From: Kistimonas asteriae
Lineage (GTDB): Bacteria > Pseudomonadota > Gammaproteobacteria > Pseudomonadales > Endozoicomonadaceae
Length of the DNA: 64,000 nt
Reading direction: 5' to 3'
NCBI RefSeq assembly: GCF_018263925.1
Contig: NZ_JAEVHF010000005.1
Coordinates: forward strand, 124,001-188,000
The stretch's first letter is position 1, and each line of letters opens with the position of its first letter. A program made the position numbers and the translations under genes. Shown piece by piece: positions 45,945 through 55,675 of the stretch. The notes beneath the pieces are model-generated. The model searched no databases and was not told the DNA's origin. It worked only from the letters and a program-made list of their open reading frames with translations.

Positions 45945-46346
45945 TACCCATATAAAAAATATATTCAGTCACCAAATTATTCCGCCAACCATCACATTCA
46001 TCTATTTGCAAGATTTTCTAGAAAGTACTGAGACTGAATAGTACATAAACACCTATTACCGCAGACACTTTTAAATTGAATCAGCCAATATAATCACCTG
46101 ATAATCAAGGAGTTTATTGTACGCATCGCTATAATGTCAGAGAAACAGTGGCATTTAGCAATGCTATTCATTTAACAGCAGAAAACCCATCAAATTGACA
46201 TCCATGCATCGTTTATTTCCATGTCAACTGAAGCTTAACGGGCTTATTTCCATTATGTTCTAAAACTACAGCACGAGCTCTTCCCCCCAAAGGCCTTTCT
46301 CTACGATACTTAATAGATATTGATCTCATCAGTCAGGGACGAAACG
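45945..46346. other. AT-rich intergenic region without a gene
   Basis: 400 bases, probably with the promoter of the diguanylate cyclase. Short frames only; no motif recognised. Confidence 0.35.
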
Positions 46347-48155
46347 ATGTTTAAGCGCCTCGCCCTCTTTTCCATGCCACCGGTCGTGATGACCATTGTG
46401 CTGCTGGGCAGCCTGACCCTGCTTTCCTTTTATTATGAAAAACTGCTGATTGATTCCAGCAATGACCGTTTGAAGCAGGTGGCGGATGTCGCCGCCATGG
46501 TATTCCGCAAAGAGGTTCACCACGACGAAGGCGCCCACGCTCACGAAGAAGAGGCCGCAACGGATGATGCGTTTCTTGATGCCTTGATCGCCGAAGAGGA
46601 CGGCACGGCATCCATGCCAGCGGTTGAGGAAGATGACGCGCATTACCAGGATACGGTCAACTTTGACGCGCTGATTGACCAGATAGCCACCACGACCGGC
46701 AGCCGGATCACCCTGATCGATCAGAATGGTGCGGTCCTAGGGGATTCCAGGCTGGATGAACTGGACCTGTTATCCGTGGATAACCATGCGGAACGCCCCG
46801 AGTTTGTTCGCGCCCTGGATATAGGGCTTGGCCGCCATCAACGCTATAGCGAAAGCCAGGGCGAGGATATGCTCTACGTAGCGGTCAAAGCCTATATTAC
46901 CGACCATTACGGCATTACAAGCCCCTACATCATCCGTGCATCCCTGCCGAGAACCATGATCTCCAACCAGATGTTGCAGATCTGGATGTGGGTCTCGCTG
47001 ATCAGTTTTGTCGGTATCGCCTGCGTTATCGCCATCACCATTTTCTTCAACCAGATGATGAACAGGCAGTCCGCCCGGGAACAGGCGGGCCTGAAAGCCG
47101 AGGTCAAGGAACGAACCCGTGAACTCAGCCTGATGCAGCAGCTCGGCAGCCTGATGTCAGCCTGTACTACCATGGACAGCGCCGCAAAAGTTGTACACCC
47201 GGTGGCCGCAAAACTCCTGCCCGGTTGCAATGCAGGGGCCATTTCCCTGATTAAATCGTCCCGCAACCGACTGGATATGCTGACCACGTGGGGGGAAGAG
47301 TGGCAGGGTTCTGACCGGTTCGAACCCAGCGAATGCTGGGCCTTGCTGAAAGGCCATGCCCACTGCAGCGACGATGACGGTCTGGAGATCCGCTGTAACC
47401 ACAGCCACGATGGCCATGACGTACAGATCTGTATTCCCCTTGTCGCCCAGGGGGAAACCCTGGGTATCCTGCACCTGAGCTACCCCGATAAAGAGCACCT
47501 GGAAGCCAGCCACGCCATGGCGGAATCCATGGCCGAGCAGATCGGCCTGGCACTGGCCAACATGCGTCTGCGTGAAGACCTGCGCCAGCAGGCCATCCGC
47601 GACCCGATGACCGGCCTGTTCAACCGCCGCCACATGATGGACTTCCTGGAGCAGCAGGTTTATCAGACCGAGAATCAACACAAGCCACTGTCGCTGATGA
47701 TGATCGACCTCGACCACTTCAAGCGTTTCAATGACACCTTCGGCCATGATGCCGGTGACTATGTCCTCAAGCAGGTCGCCATTGAGCTGCGTCAGGCGGC
47801 TGGCAAGAACGACCTGGTCTGCCGCTACGGGGGCGAGGAAATCTGTATTATCTGTCCCGGCCGAGACCTGGACGCTACGCGGGAGTTGGCCCTGGAACTT
47901 GTGCATCGCATTGCCGGCCAGGGCATGCAGTTCAATGGTCAGGCACTGGGTAATATCACGCTCTCAGTCGGTGTCACCACCCGGCGTGACAACGAAACCT
48001 CTATTGAGAAGATGCTCAAGGAAGCCGACGATGCGCTCTACGAGGCCAAGGACGGGGGCAGAAACCGGGCGGTCGTCAACAGCGACAACCTGCCACCGGT
48101 CAGCAACATCACATCCATCGACGATGTGAAACCTTCAGGCCACGATGCCGGGTAA
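46347..48155 (+). CDS. membrane diguanylate cyclase with His-rich sensor region, GAF and GGEEF-type domain
   Basis: A 602-residue protein. The ATG at 46347 follows AGGGA; the TTG-initiated longer frame is rejected. Membrane helix one (about 5-28) and two (about 215-238) enclose a periplasmic sensor of about 185 residues that begins with a His/Glu-rich stretch (VHHDEGAHAHEEEAA), perhaps metal-binding. A GAF-like domain (about 260-415) and the cyclase domain follow (DPMTGLFNRRHMMDFL, DLDHFKRFNDTFGHDAGD). The signature is RYGGEEI (about residue 494), with Ile for the usual Phe, which is normally tolerated. The RxxD inhibitory site is absent (GKND). Makes c-di-GMP from two GTP. Confidence 0.9.
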   Translation: MFKRLALFSMPPVVMTIVLLGSLTLLSFYYEKLLIDSSNDRLKQVADVAAMVFRKEVHHDEGAHAHEEEAATDDAFLDALIAEEDGTASMPAVEEDDAHYQDTVNFDALIDQIATTTGSRITLIDQNGAVLGDSRLDELDLLSVDNHAERPEFVRALDIGLGRHQRYSESQGEDMLYVAVKAYITDHYGITSPYIIRASLPRTMISNQMLQIWMWVSLISFVGIACVIAITIFFNQMMNRQSAREQAGLKAEVKERTRELSLMQQLGSLMSACTTMDSAAKVVHPVAAKLLPGCNAGAISLIKSSRNRLDMLTTWGEEWQGSDRFEPSECWALLKGHAHCSDDDGLEIRCNHSHDGHDVQICIPLVAQGETLGILHLSYPDKEHLEASHAMAESMAEQIGLALANMRLREDLRQQAIRDPMTGLFNRRHMMDFLEQQVYQTENQHKPLSLMMIDLDHFKRFNDTFGHDAGDYVLKQVAIELRQAAGKNDLVCRYGGEEICIICPGRDLDATRELALELVHRIAGQGMQFNGQALGNITLSVGVTTRRDNETSIEKMLKEADDALYEAKDGGRNRAVVNSDNLPPVSNITSIDDVKPSGHDAG

Positions 48156-48211
48156 CACGGCCAGCCACAGAATTCTGCGCTTCTCGTTACAGCCTGAATC
48201 CGTTGATGCGT

Positions 48212-48808
48212 TTACGGCATCAGCAGGGTTTTCTGCCATACCCCATCCACCCAATCATACTGCTCACGACGATGCAGCCGGTCATCCTCAGAGCCGGTCC
48301 AAATCTCGACCATCTCCGGCAATAACTGCAATACCCAGACGCCCTTAGGAAACGGCAGCGCACCATTCGCCCCGTATTGCTGCCGCAGCACTGCGGCGCC
48401 CTCAGCGACGACCTGGTGGGACGGAATCACGCTGCTCTGCGGTGCCACCATTTCGTGGAGCACATCAGCAATCTGGCTGTAGACCGGCTTGCCTGCCCAG
48501 CCGTGCCGGAACGCCTCATCCTGCCGATAACAGTAACCGCCGCGAATACGGAACTGGATAAAGTCCTGCGGCCAGAAAATATGCAGTTCATACCGGCCGT
48601 TTTCCTGCAAATGCTGCGCCTTCGGACTCTCCCGGTTCACGTAAATATCAATGCCCGCTTCTGACACCGCCCTCAACGTCACCATCCGGGTACGGGGAAA
48701 GCCCGTTTCATCCACGGTGACCAGGTTGCCTGAACGGGCCAGAGGGTCCCTGGCTCGGATCGCGCGTTGATAATGGTGAACCAGTTGGTCGATCGGGTTG
48801 TCTGACAT
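48212..48808 (-). CDS. pdxH: pyridoxamine 5'-phosphate oxidase-family protein (PdxH-like)
   Basis: A 198-residue FMN-binding split-barrel protein. It has PRTRMVTLRAVSEAGIDIYV, SPKAQHL, and the PdxH-type end (EIWTG, DRLHRREQYDW, final LLMP where PdxH usually has RLAP). PdxH oxidises pyridoxamine or pyridoxine phosphate to PLP. The sequence is shorter than E. coli PdxH (218) and the end motif differs, so a PdxH-like paralogue is possible. The ATG at 48808 is better than the frame start at 48835. It is divergent from a PLP-dependent aldolase-like gene, which fits a vitamin B6 link only loosely. Confidence 0.72.
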   Translation of the reverse strand: MSDNPIDQLVHHYQRAIRARDPLARSGNLVTVDETGFPRTRMVTLRAVSEAGIDIYVNRESPKAQHLQENGRYELHIFWPQDFIQFRIRGGYCYRQDEAFRHGWAGKPVYSQIADVLHEMVAPQSSVIPSHQVVAEGAAVLRQQYGANGALPFPKGVWVLQLLPEMVEIWTGSEDDRLHRREQYDWVDGVWQKTLLMP

Positions 48809-48897
48809 AAGGATTCCACACCGGCTGCCGGTCAATAGTAACTACATTATCTGGAGTGTATCTCCATCCATTCAGGTCGCAGGCAGAAGCACACACC

Positions 48898-50013
48898 ATG
48901 AGAGTTGCAGAACCATCGAAATTGTCCATCGATACGCCGGCCCTGGTGCTGGATCGTCAGGCACTCAGGGACAATATCCAAACCATGCAGGCCTATGCCG
49001 AGGAGAAAGGGGTCGCTGTCCGCCCCCATATCAAAACGCATAAATGTACCCATATTGCCCGCCTGCAACGCGAATATGGCGCCATCGGTATCAGTGCCGC
49101 CAAGGTTAGTGAAGCAGAAGCACTGGTCAAGGCCGGGATGGATGGCATCCTGATCACATCGCCGGTTATCACCGAACACAAGATCGCCCGGCTGATCACG
49201 CTACTGCAGCGAACGCCGGATCTCATGGTCGTGGTGGACAGCGTCGCTAACGCCTGCCAGCTGAATGACGCCTGTCGTCAAGCGAACCTCACGCTTTCCT
49301 GCCTGGTCGATATTGATCCCGGCGTCCATCGTACCGGCGTCAATTATGACCAAGCCCCGGGGCTTGCGCGCACCATCCACAATCATACCCACCTCAGCTT
49401 GGCCGGGCTGCAATGTTATGCCGGCAATCTTCAGCATATTGCGACTTTTGCGGCGCGTCAGGAAGCCTCAACACAGGCGATGACACAGGCTGCCGCCGTT
49501 CGCCGGCAATTGCTGGAAGCCGGGCTGCCCTGCCCTATCCTGACCGGCACAGGGACCGGCACCTTTGAGATTGACAGCGCCATCGACGGCGTGACCGAGA
49601 TTCAGCCGGGTTCGTATACGGTCATGGATCAGGAATACGCAAATATCGAAGGCGGTAATCAACAGCCTTTCAACCGGTTCCACCACGCCATGACTCAGCT
49701 GGTGACCGTCATCAGCGCTAACCATGACACCCATGTCACCGTGGATGCAGGCCTGAAAGCACTGTACATCGACCCGACCCACCCACGAATTATCAGCCAC
49801 CCGGGCTTGAGGTATGACTGGAACGGCTTTGGTGATGAGCACGGCAAAGTCACGGCAGCGCCCGGTGTTCCGCTCCCCGGGATGGGAGAGGTGCTGGAAC
49901 TGATCGTCCCCCACTGTGATCCGACCATTAACCTGTTTGACCGGTTTTATGTGGTGGAAGGGGATCAGGTAGTGGATATCTGGCCTATTGATCTCCGTGG
50001 CTGTTCCCAATAG
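48898..50013 (+). CDS. D-threonine aldolase / D-serine dehydratase-like PLP enzyme
   Basis: A 371-residue fold-type III PLP enzyme (alanine racemase N-terminal barrel). The PLP lysine region is VRPHIKTHKCTHIARLQ, and LVDIDPGVHRTGV and the GTGTGTFEID phosphate loop follow. The C-terminal domain ends with the zinc-site pattern VPHCDPTINLFDRFYV (His and Cys ligands) typical of DSD1/D-threonine aldolase proteins. Likely reaction: metal-assisted cleavage or dehydration of a D-beta-hydroxy amino acid, for example D-threonine to glycine and acetaldehyde. It would be another glycine source, but it lies 20 kb from the grd genes. Start ATG chosen at 48898. Confidence 0.87.
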   Translation: MRVAEPSKLSIDTPALVLDRQALRDNIQTMQAYAEEKGVAVRPHIKTHKCTHIARLQREYGAIGISAAKVSEAEALVKAGMDGILITSPVITEHKIARLITLLQRTPDLMVVVDSVANACQLNDACRQANLTLSCLVDIDPGVHRTGVNYDQAPGLARTIHNHTHLSLAGLQCYAGNLQHIATFAARQEASTQAMTQAAAVRRQLLEAGLPCPILTGTGTGTFEIDSAIDGVTEIQPGSYTVMDQEYANIEGGNQQPFNRFHHAMTQLVTVISANHDTHVTVDAGLKALYIDPTHPRIISHPGLRYDWNGFGDEHGKVTAAPGVPLPGMGEVLELIVPHCDPTINLFDRFYVVEGDQVVDIWPIDLRGCSQ

Positions 50014-50027
50014 GCCAGGCGACAATA

Positions 50028-51317
50028 TTAGTTATCAGAAGGATCAGTCGTCAGGGATTCAACCATAGAGGCCATCAAAGCCACTGCGGAACCCAGCACC
50101 GCTTCATCAATATCAAAACCACTCTTGTGGTGGCCCTCAGGCAAGTCACTGCCCATGATGAAATACACACCCTGCCCACCCTGCGCCTGGACAGCCCTGA
50201 CCATCCAGGTGGCATCCTCACTGGCGCCAAAAGGGCGTTGTTCAACGACATCATTGATGCCCGGCAACTGCTCCGCCTGTTGCCGGAGACGCGCGACCAG
50301 TTCAGGGCTGTTGTCACAATCCGGCGCTTCGCCCTCAATGGTCAACTCAACGTCCACACCATGCATGACGCCCGCCGCCTGAGAGATGCGCTGGACGGCA
50401 TCCATCATGTAGGCATCCAGCGCCTGCGTTTCTCCCCGGGTTTCACCACAGAGACGAGCACTGGCAGGTATGACATTCCGCCCGCCATCAGAGACCAGGC
50501 TGCCGATGTTGATGCGGGTCATGCCATCACGGTGGGAGGGAATTGCCAGCATCTGGCTGATCGCCGTACAGGCGCAGGCCAGTGCATTGGCGCCCGCATT
50601 GGGTTCGATGCCGGCATGGGCCGGGCGTCCGGAGAAGGTCATATCAAACTTGGTGGTCGCCAGGAAGCCAGTTGGATTCACCACCACCGCGCCACTGGGC
50701 ACATTGATCCCCAGGTGCATGGCCAGGAAATAATCCACACCTGTGAGTACCGGCCCCTTTGCCACTGCCTTGCCCCCACAGCACCCTTCTTCCCCGGGCT
50801 GGAAAATCAACCGGATCTCACCGGCCAGCCGCTCCCGGTTCTCCACCACCCAGCGCGCTACCGACACGCCAATGGCGGTATGGCCGTCATGGCCGCAGGC
50901 GTGCATCTTTCCGTCAATGTCTGACGCAAATCCGCCACAGCAGGGCGCGTGCGCGGAAGACTGTGATTCGTTGACCGGTAACGCATCAATATCAAAACGG
51001 AGCGCAATGACCGGTCCCGGCCGGGCCATGCTCATCGTTGCCGCCAAACCGCTATAGTCGCCCATGCGCGCCAGCCAGGCGGGATCCGCCCCCTGCCCGG
51101 CCGCCCGTTGTTTTTCAGCGGCAACATCGATAGTGCGCCCCATGACCGAGGGTAGATCCAGGTAATCCTCGCCAAAATGCAGCTGATACCCCAGGCCATC
51201 AAGGATGGCCGCCACCTTTGCGGTTGTGCGGAATTCTGTCCAGCTCAGTTCAGGGAAACGATGCAGGTCGCGACGACAACGGACAGTGGCTTCGATCAGA
51301 TCCGGGGATACATTCAT
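50028..51317 (-). CDS. M20D-family amidohydrolase (aminobenzoyl-glutamate/N-acyl amino acid hydrolase type)
   Basis: A 429-residue zinc amidohydrolase of the M20D family. It has RRDLHRFPELSWTEFRT, the metal motifs ALRFDIDALPV and HACGHDGHTA, QPGEEGCCGGKAVAKG, and AMHLGI with the dimerisation-lid histidine region FSGRPAHAGIEP. The internal insertion after residue 60 resembles AbgA. It removes an acyl or aminobenzoyl group from an amino acid; the substrate is unknown. Convergent with the aldolase-like gene, 14 bases apart. The ATG at 51317 (GGAA nine bases upstream) is preferred over upstream in-frame starts. Confidence 0.87.
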   Translation of the reverse strand: MNVSPDLIEATVRCRRDLHRFPELSWTEFRTTAKVAAILDGLGYQLHFGEDYLDLPSVMGRTIDVAAEKQRAAGQGADPAWLARMGDYSGLAATMSMARPGPVIALRFDIDALPVNESQSSAHAPCCGGFASDIDGKMHACGHDGHTAIGVSVARWVVENRERLAGEIRLIFQPGEEGCCGGKAVAKGPVLTGVDYFLAMHLGINVPSGAVVVNPTGFLATTKFDMTFSGRPAHAGIEPNAGANALACACTAISQMLAIPSHRDGMTRINIGSLVSDGGRNVIPASARLCGETRGETQALDAYMMDAVQRISQAAGVMHGVDVELTIEGEAPDCDNSPELVARLRQQAEQLPGINDVVEQRPFGASEDATWMVRAVQAQGGQGVYFIMGSDLPEGHHKSGFDIDEAVLGSAVALMASMVESLTTDPSDN

Positions 51318-51520
51318 GCGGCAGGGTTCCATTACAACAACAAATGGCTGAAGCATAGCGGATCGATAGTACCGGTAAGGTCGTATTTCCGTCCAGCATC
51401 CCGGAGCTGGAGTAGCGCTTTACCTGCGACAACCTGTCGCACCCTGAAAACGTATTGGCCGTATTACAATTCAACGAAAAACCATCAGGCAAACCGGTGC
51501 CACGGCCGGCCGACGGAATC

Positions 51521-52207
51521 ATGAAACGACTGTTATTGCTGTCAATGCTGCTACATCTCGTTGCTGCCTGGCTGCTGGAACCCCCTGTACCTGACATAAC
51601 AACCGCCAAGGCTGACAAAACTTACCGCATTCAGCTGCTGGCACCGCAGGCAAACACGCCCATGACCGTCACGGACGTCCCTGTCACGCCACCCGCCGCT
51701 GACGCGGCCCCACAAAAGCCACTGCCGAACAAAGCAGCCCAAAAACCACCCAAATCATTGGCAAGCCCCCGCCCGGCAATCGTATCAGAGACCCACTCCG
51801 TAGCACGCGCTTTGCCTAAAAAAGAACACACCACGAGTGATGAACCGCATCACGTCAAACAGGTTCCACCTGCTATCAGTGAAGCGCCGCAGCGTGGTGT
51901 CTCCTCCAGCGGTGAAGAAGACAGACAGCAACACTGGTTAGACGCATTACACGCACGCATCAGTGCGCATCAACGCTACCCTACCCGGGCGCGTCGGCGA
52001 GGGCAGGAAGGGAGTATCACCGTGAATCTCAGCATTGACCGAACCGGCTACCTGATGAACGCCGTCATTGTTGACGGTAAACGGGTCTTCCATCAGCCCA
52101 CACTGAGAGCCATCCAGGCGGCTTTACCGCTGCCACCGCCGAATGGCCCTGAGCACATTACCCTGACGATCAACTATCGGCTCAAATCCGCCGTTTCGGC
52201 GCTGTGA
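51521..52207 (+). CDS. tonB: TonB-like energy-transducing protein
   Basis: A 228-residue protein with a single N-terminal membrane anchor (KRLLLLSMLLHLVAAWLL), a Pro/Lys-rich periplasmic linker, and a TonB C-terminal domain (HARISAHQRYPTRARRRGQEG, VNLSIDRTGYLMNAVIVDG, LRAIQAALPLPPP). It links proton-motive force via ExbB/ExbD to outer-membrane receptors; no exbBD is in the window. It lies 91 bases before the OprC-type receptor, its probable partner. Start ATG at 51521. Confidence 0.88.
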   Translation: MKRLLLLSMLLHLVAAWLLEPPVPDITTAKADKTYRIQLLAPQANTPMTVTDVPVTPPAADAAPQKPLPNKAAQKPPKSLASPRPAIVSETHSVARALPKKEHTTSDEPHHVKQVPPAISEAPQRGVSSSGEEDRQQHWLDALHARISAHQRYPTRARRRGQEGSITVNLSIDRTGYLMNAVIVDGKRVFHQPTLRAIQAALPLPPPNGPEHITLTINYRLKSAVSAL

Positions 52208-52298
52208 CCGGTATCCCTGCGACAATCTGTCACACTCTCAAACCCACTTCCCCCCGGTAAGATTTTCCGCATAAAACAAAGAGAAAGACGGAAAGACC

Positions 52299-54314
52299 AT
52301 GGGGAAACACACACCACTGGCGCTGGCATTGTCAGCGACCCTGCTACAGGCGCATGCCGATACCCTGTTAACCATTGATGTCGAGGCCGAACCGCTGCCC
52401 GGTGAAAGCCAGTTGCCTGTCGACAGCACCATCCTGCAGCCGACCACCGATGCCGGCGCCCTGCTGCGGGAGCTGTCTGGCGCCACCGCCACCCGGCGAG
52501 GCGGCAAAGGGTTTGAACCGATCATCCGTGGCCAGCAGCAAAACCAACTGAACGTATTAAACGACGGCGGATATCTGTTCAGCGCCTGCCCCGGCCGCAT
52601 GGATCCGCCGACCACTTACACAACCCTGGCCGGCTACGATACCGTCACGGTCATCCGTGGCAACCGTACTGTCATTTACGGCGGTGGCGGCAGCGGCGGC
52701 ACCATACTTCTGGAACGTACTCGTCCCTCATTCTCTGAACCCACCCTCCAGGGAACGCTGACCGGCGGGTATACCGGCAACAGCGATCTTAAGGATTTCT
52801 CTGCGGATATCACGGCAGGCAACACCGACGGTTATCTCCGCCTGTTTGGCGAATATGCTTCCATGGACAATTATGACGATGGCAGCGGCAATACTGTCAG
52901 TTCAGGCTATGACAGCAAAGGCGGCGGCGCGGTGGCGGGCTACCAACTCACGGAAAGCACCTGGGCTGAAGTCAGCCTCGAATCGGTCCGGGAAGAGGAT
53001 ATATATTATGCCGGCAATGGCATGGACAGCCCGGAAGCCGACAGTGACAGCTGGCGGCTGAAACTGGAGCAGGAACTGGACAGCGGCTTTTTTGAGAGCA
53101 CAGAACTCCAGCTCTACGGTTCGGATGTTGCCCATCGGATGGATAACTTCACCCTGCGCGACAGGAACCCGTCCGGCATGATGGGCATGTTAACCGATTC
53201 CACGTCGGACACTCAGGGGGGGCGCCTGCTGGGCTATGCCAGCTGGGGCTCGTCTGACATTACCGCCGGGATTGACTACCTGGACAATCGCCGTAACGCC
53301 GAGCGCTACATGGTCAACAAAAATTCCGGCGCATGGATGGCCAATGCCCTGATGTGGCCAGATGTCCGCCAGCAGCAGACCGGCGTCTTTGTTGAGGCTG
53401 ATACCGCACTCAATACACAGAACAGCCTGCGCACCGGGCTGCGTATTGACCGGGTCAACGCCGAAGCCCGCGCGGCCCATCAGACATTTGGCAGCAGCAC
53501 GCCTGCCGACCTGTACCAGACCCATTACGGCACCCGCGATGACAGTGCGGATGAAACCAACCTGGGTGCAGTTGTCAGCTGGACGCACCGTTACGATAAG
53601 GACGCGCAACTGGAGCTGGCCTTCAGCCGAAGCGTCCGAACGGCCGACGCGACCGAGCGGTTTATCGCCGCGCCGGGTATGTCCGGCAATCCGGACTGGG
53701 TGGGCAACCCGGAACTGAAGCCGGAAAAACACCATCAGGTTGATGTGACCTGGCAACAGACCCAAAAGCTGGGACAATGGTCTACCACTGTCTTTTATAA
53801 CCGGGTGGACGATTACATTAACCGGTATACCGATACCGGCGCCATTCTGTATGACAATGTTGATGCACGCCTTTACGGCCTGGAAGGACAGCTGAAGTCA
53901 CCACTGACCGAACAGTGGACACTGACTGCCGATATCGCCTGGACCCGTGGCCGCAACCATTCTGATGATCGTAGCCTCGCCCAGATTGCCCCGCTGTCCG
54001 GCCAGCTGGCACTGGACTGGCAAACCGGCGCCTGGCAGGCAGGCGTGCGCTGGCAACTGGCAGCCAGCCAGAACAATATTGATGAAAACAGTGGACTGGA
54101 TGCCGGGGAAACGGCAGGTTATGGTGTCGTGCATCTTCATGGCAGCTGGCAGGCACATCCGTCACTGCAGCTGTCAGCAGGCGTGGAAAACCTGCTGGAT
54201 AAAACCTATGCACTGCATGTGAACTCCGCCAGCATGGATCCATTCAACCCGGATGCCATTCGGGTCAACGAACCCGGCCGCCAGGTCTGGGTCAAAGCAA
54301 AATGGCAGTTCTGA
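52299..54314 (+). CDS. oprC: TonB-dependent copper receptor (OprC/NosA type)
   Basis: A 671-residue outer-membrane beta-barrel receptor. The signal peptide is about residues 1-20. The plug domain has EPIIRGQQQNQLNVLNDGGY and SACPGRMDPPTTY, in which Cys97 and Met101 form the CxxxM copper site known from Pseudomonas OprC. Plug and barrel end in a C-terminal aromatic residue (WVKAKWQF). The receptor takes up copper with TonB energy. TonB lies directly upstream and the RegB/RegA redox sensor pair directly downstream (78 bases), so copper supply and respiratory control may be co-regulated. Confidence 0.92.
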   Translation: MGKHTPLALALSATLLQAHADTLLTIDVEAEPLPGESQLPVDSTILQPTTDAGALLRELSGATATRRGGKGFEPIIRGQQQNQLNVLNDGGYLFSACPGRMDPPTTYTTLAGYDTVTVIRGNRTVIYGGGGSGGTILLERTRPSFSEPTLQGTLTGGYTGNSDLKDFSADITAGNTDGYLRLFGEYASMDNYDDGSGNTVSSGYDSKGGGAVAGYQLTESTWAEVSLESVREEDIYYAGNGMDSPEADSDSWRLKLEQELDSGFFESTELQLYGSDVAHRMDNFTLRDRNPSGMMGMLTDSTSDTQGGRLLGYASWGSSDITAGIDYLDNRRNAERYMVNKNSGAWMANALMWPDVRQQQTGVFVEADTALNTQNSLRTGLRIDRVNAEARAAHQTFGSSTPADLYQTHYGTRDDSADETNLGAVVSWTHRYDKDAQLELAFSRSVRTADATERFIAAPGMSGNPDWVGNPELKPEKHHQVDVTWQQTQKLGQWSTTVFYNRVDDYINRYTDTGAILYDNVDARLYGLEGQLKSPLTEQWTLTADIAWTRGRNHSDDRSLAQIAPLSGQLALDWQTGAWQAGVRWQLAASQNNIDENSGLDAGETAGYGVVHLHGSWQAHPSLQLSAGVENLLDKTYALHVNSASMDPFNPDAIRVNEPGRQVWVKAKWQF

Positions 54315-54391
54315 GCACTGCCAGACGTGTTGACAATGGCAGGCTGTCTCTGTTGCCATGACGGCCTGCCCTGTTCGACAAATAAGGATGT

Positions 54392-55675
54392 ATGAATAAA
54401 CCGCTGAATGCCGGTGCCAGAAACCTGCAACGCCTCTGCAGTGTGCGCACCATTGTCCTGTTTGCAGAAACCACGGGGTTACTACTGGCCGGATACCTGC
54501 TGGCGCTGCCGGTTCCAGTGCTGTCGGTCAGCCTGGTATTGAGCCTTAACGCCCTGGTGATTGTAGGCACGCTGCTACGGATACGATTCCCACAACCAGG
54601 CGGTCATCGTGAGCTGTTTACCCAGCTGCTGTTCGACCTGTTTTCACAGGCGACATTGTTCTATCTCACCGGGGGCTATACCAACCCCTTCATTTCTGTG
54701 TTCCTGGTGACCGTGATCATGGGAGCGCTGCTGTTGCCATTGCGCTACAGCTGGGGGCTAAGCTGTTTATCCATCGTTGTCTACACACTGCTGATGAAAT
54801 GGTATCAGCCACTGACAGGGCACACCGCCGGACATGGTGGTCAGCACACCATGAGCACCATGGCCATCATGCACCTGAGTGGTATGTGGCTGACCTACAC
54901 ACTCAGTACCTTGCTGATCAATTTTTTTGTGGTGCGCATGGCGGAAGCCCTGCGGGAAGAACGGGCTGTGGTCGCCCAGGCCCGTGAACGACAGCTGCGG
55001 GATGAACACCTGCTGGCCGTCGCCACCACCGCGGCGGGAGCCGCCCATGAACTGGGCACCCCGCTGGCGACTATGGCCGTGGTGTTGGGAGACCTGTCAG
55101 AGGAACACCAGGATAACCCCGTCTTATCAGACGACATCAAACTCCTGAAAACCCAGGTGGATGAATGCAAGAAACGTCTAAATCGCCTGGTCACCAGCAG
55201 TCAACGCGTTGAGCCCAACACACTTGCCGCCACAGAATTTCTGGCCGATGTACTGGATGAGTGGCAGTTGCTACGCCCCCACCTAAAACCTGTCACGACC
55301 CACGTTGATCCCTGCCACCAGAGACAGATCAACCAGTGCCAGATTTCAGTCGATTCCGCCCTGCCAATGGCCCTGATCAACCTGCTGAATAATGCTGCGG
55401 ATGCCTCGCCGGAACCGATAACGGTCACCCTGAAACTCGCAGAGCAAACGATCATCATCGAAATCACTGACAATGGCCCGGGCTTTGACCTGCCGCCAGG
55501 CAAAACAATAACATCACCGTCGATTTCAATGAAAAAAGAAGGGCTTGGGCTCGGGCTGCAACTCAGCCAGGCAACCATTGAGCGCGGCGGGGGCGAGGTG
55601 AGACTCTATCGTCGTCCGGAAGGTGGCACCCTGACAGCCGTGGCCCTGCCTGTCACGCCAAAGGACGCCGCATGA
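54392..55675 (+). CDS. regB: redox sensor histidine kinase RegB/PrrB type
   Basis: A 427-residue kinase with six membrane helices. The quinone-site motif GGYTNPF (94-100) matches RegB's GGxxNPF. The phospho-acceptor is His219 in AAGAAHELGTPLATM, and Cys259 in DECKKRL stands exactly 40 residues later, as H225 and C265 do in Rhodobacter RegB. The ATP-binding part shows NNAADASPEP, ITDNGPGF and GLGLGLQLSQATIERGGG. RegB senses ubiquinone redox state and phosphorylates RegA. It overlaps regA by four bases. Confidence 0.93.
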   Translation: MNKPLNAGARNLQRLCSVRTIVLFAETTGLLLAGYLLALPVPVLSVSLVLSLNALVIVGTLLRIRFPQPGGHRELFTQLLFDLFSQATLFYLTGGYTNPFISVFLVTVIMGALLLPLRYSWGLSCLSIVVYTLLMKWYQPLTGHTAGHGGQHTMSTMAIMHLSGMWLTYTLSTLLINFFVVRMAEALREERAVVAQARERQLRDEHLLAVATTAAGAAHELGTPLATMAVVLGDLSEEHQDNPVLSDDIKLLKTQVDECKKRLNRLVTSSQRVEPNTLAATEFLADVLDEWQLLRPHLKPVTTHVDPCHQRQINQCQISVDSALPMALINLLNNAADASPEPITVTLKLAEQTIIIEITDNGPGFDLPPGKTITSPSISMKKEGLGLGLQLSQATIERGGGEVRLYRRPEGGTLTAVALPVTPKDAA

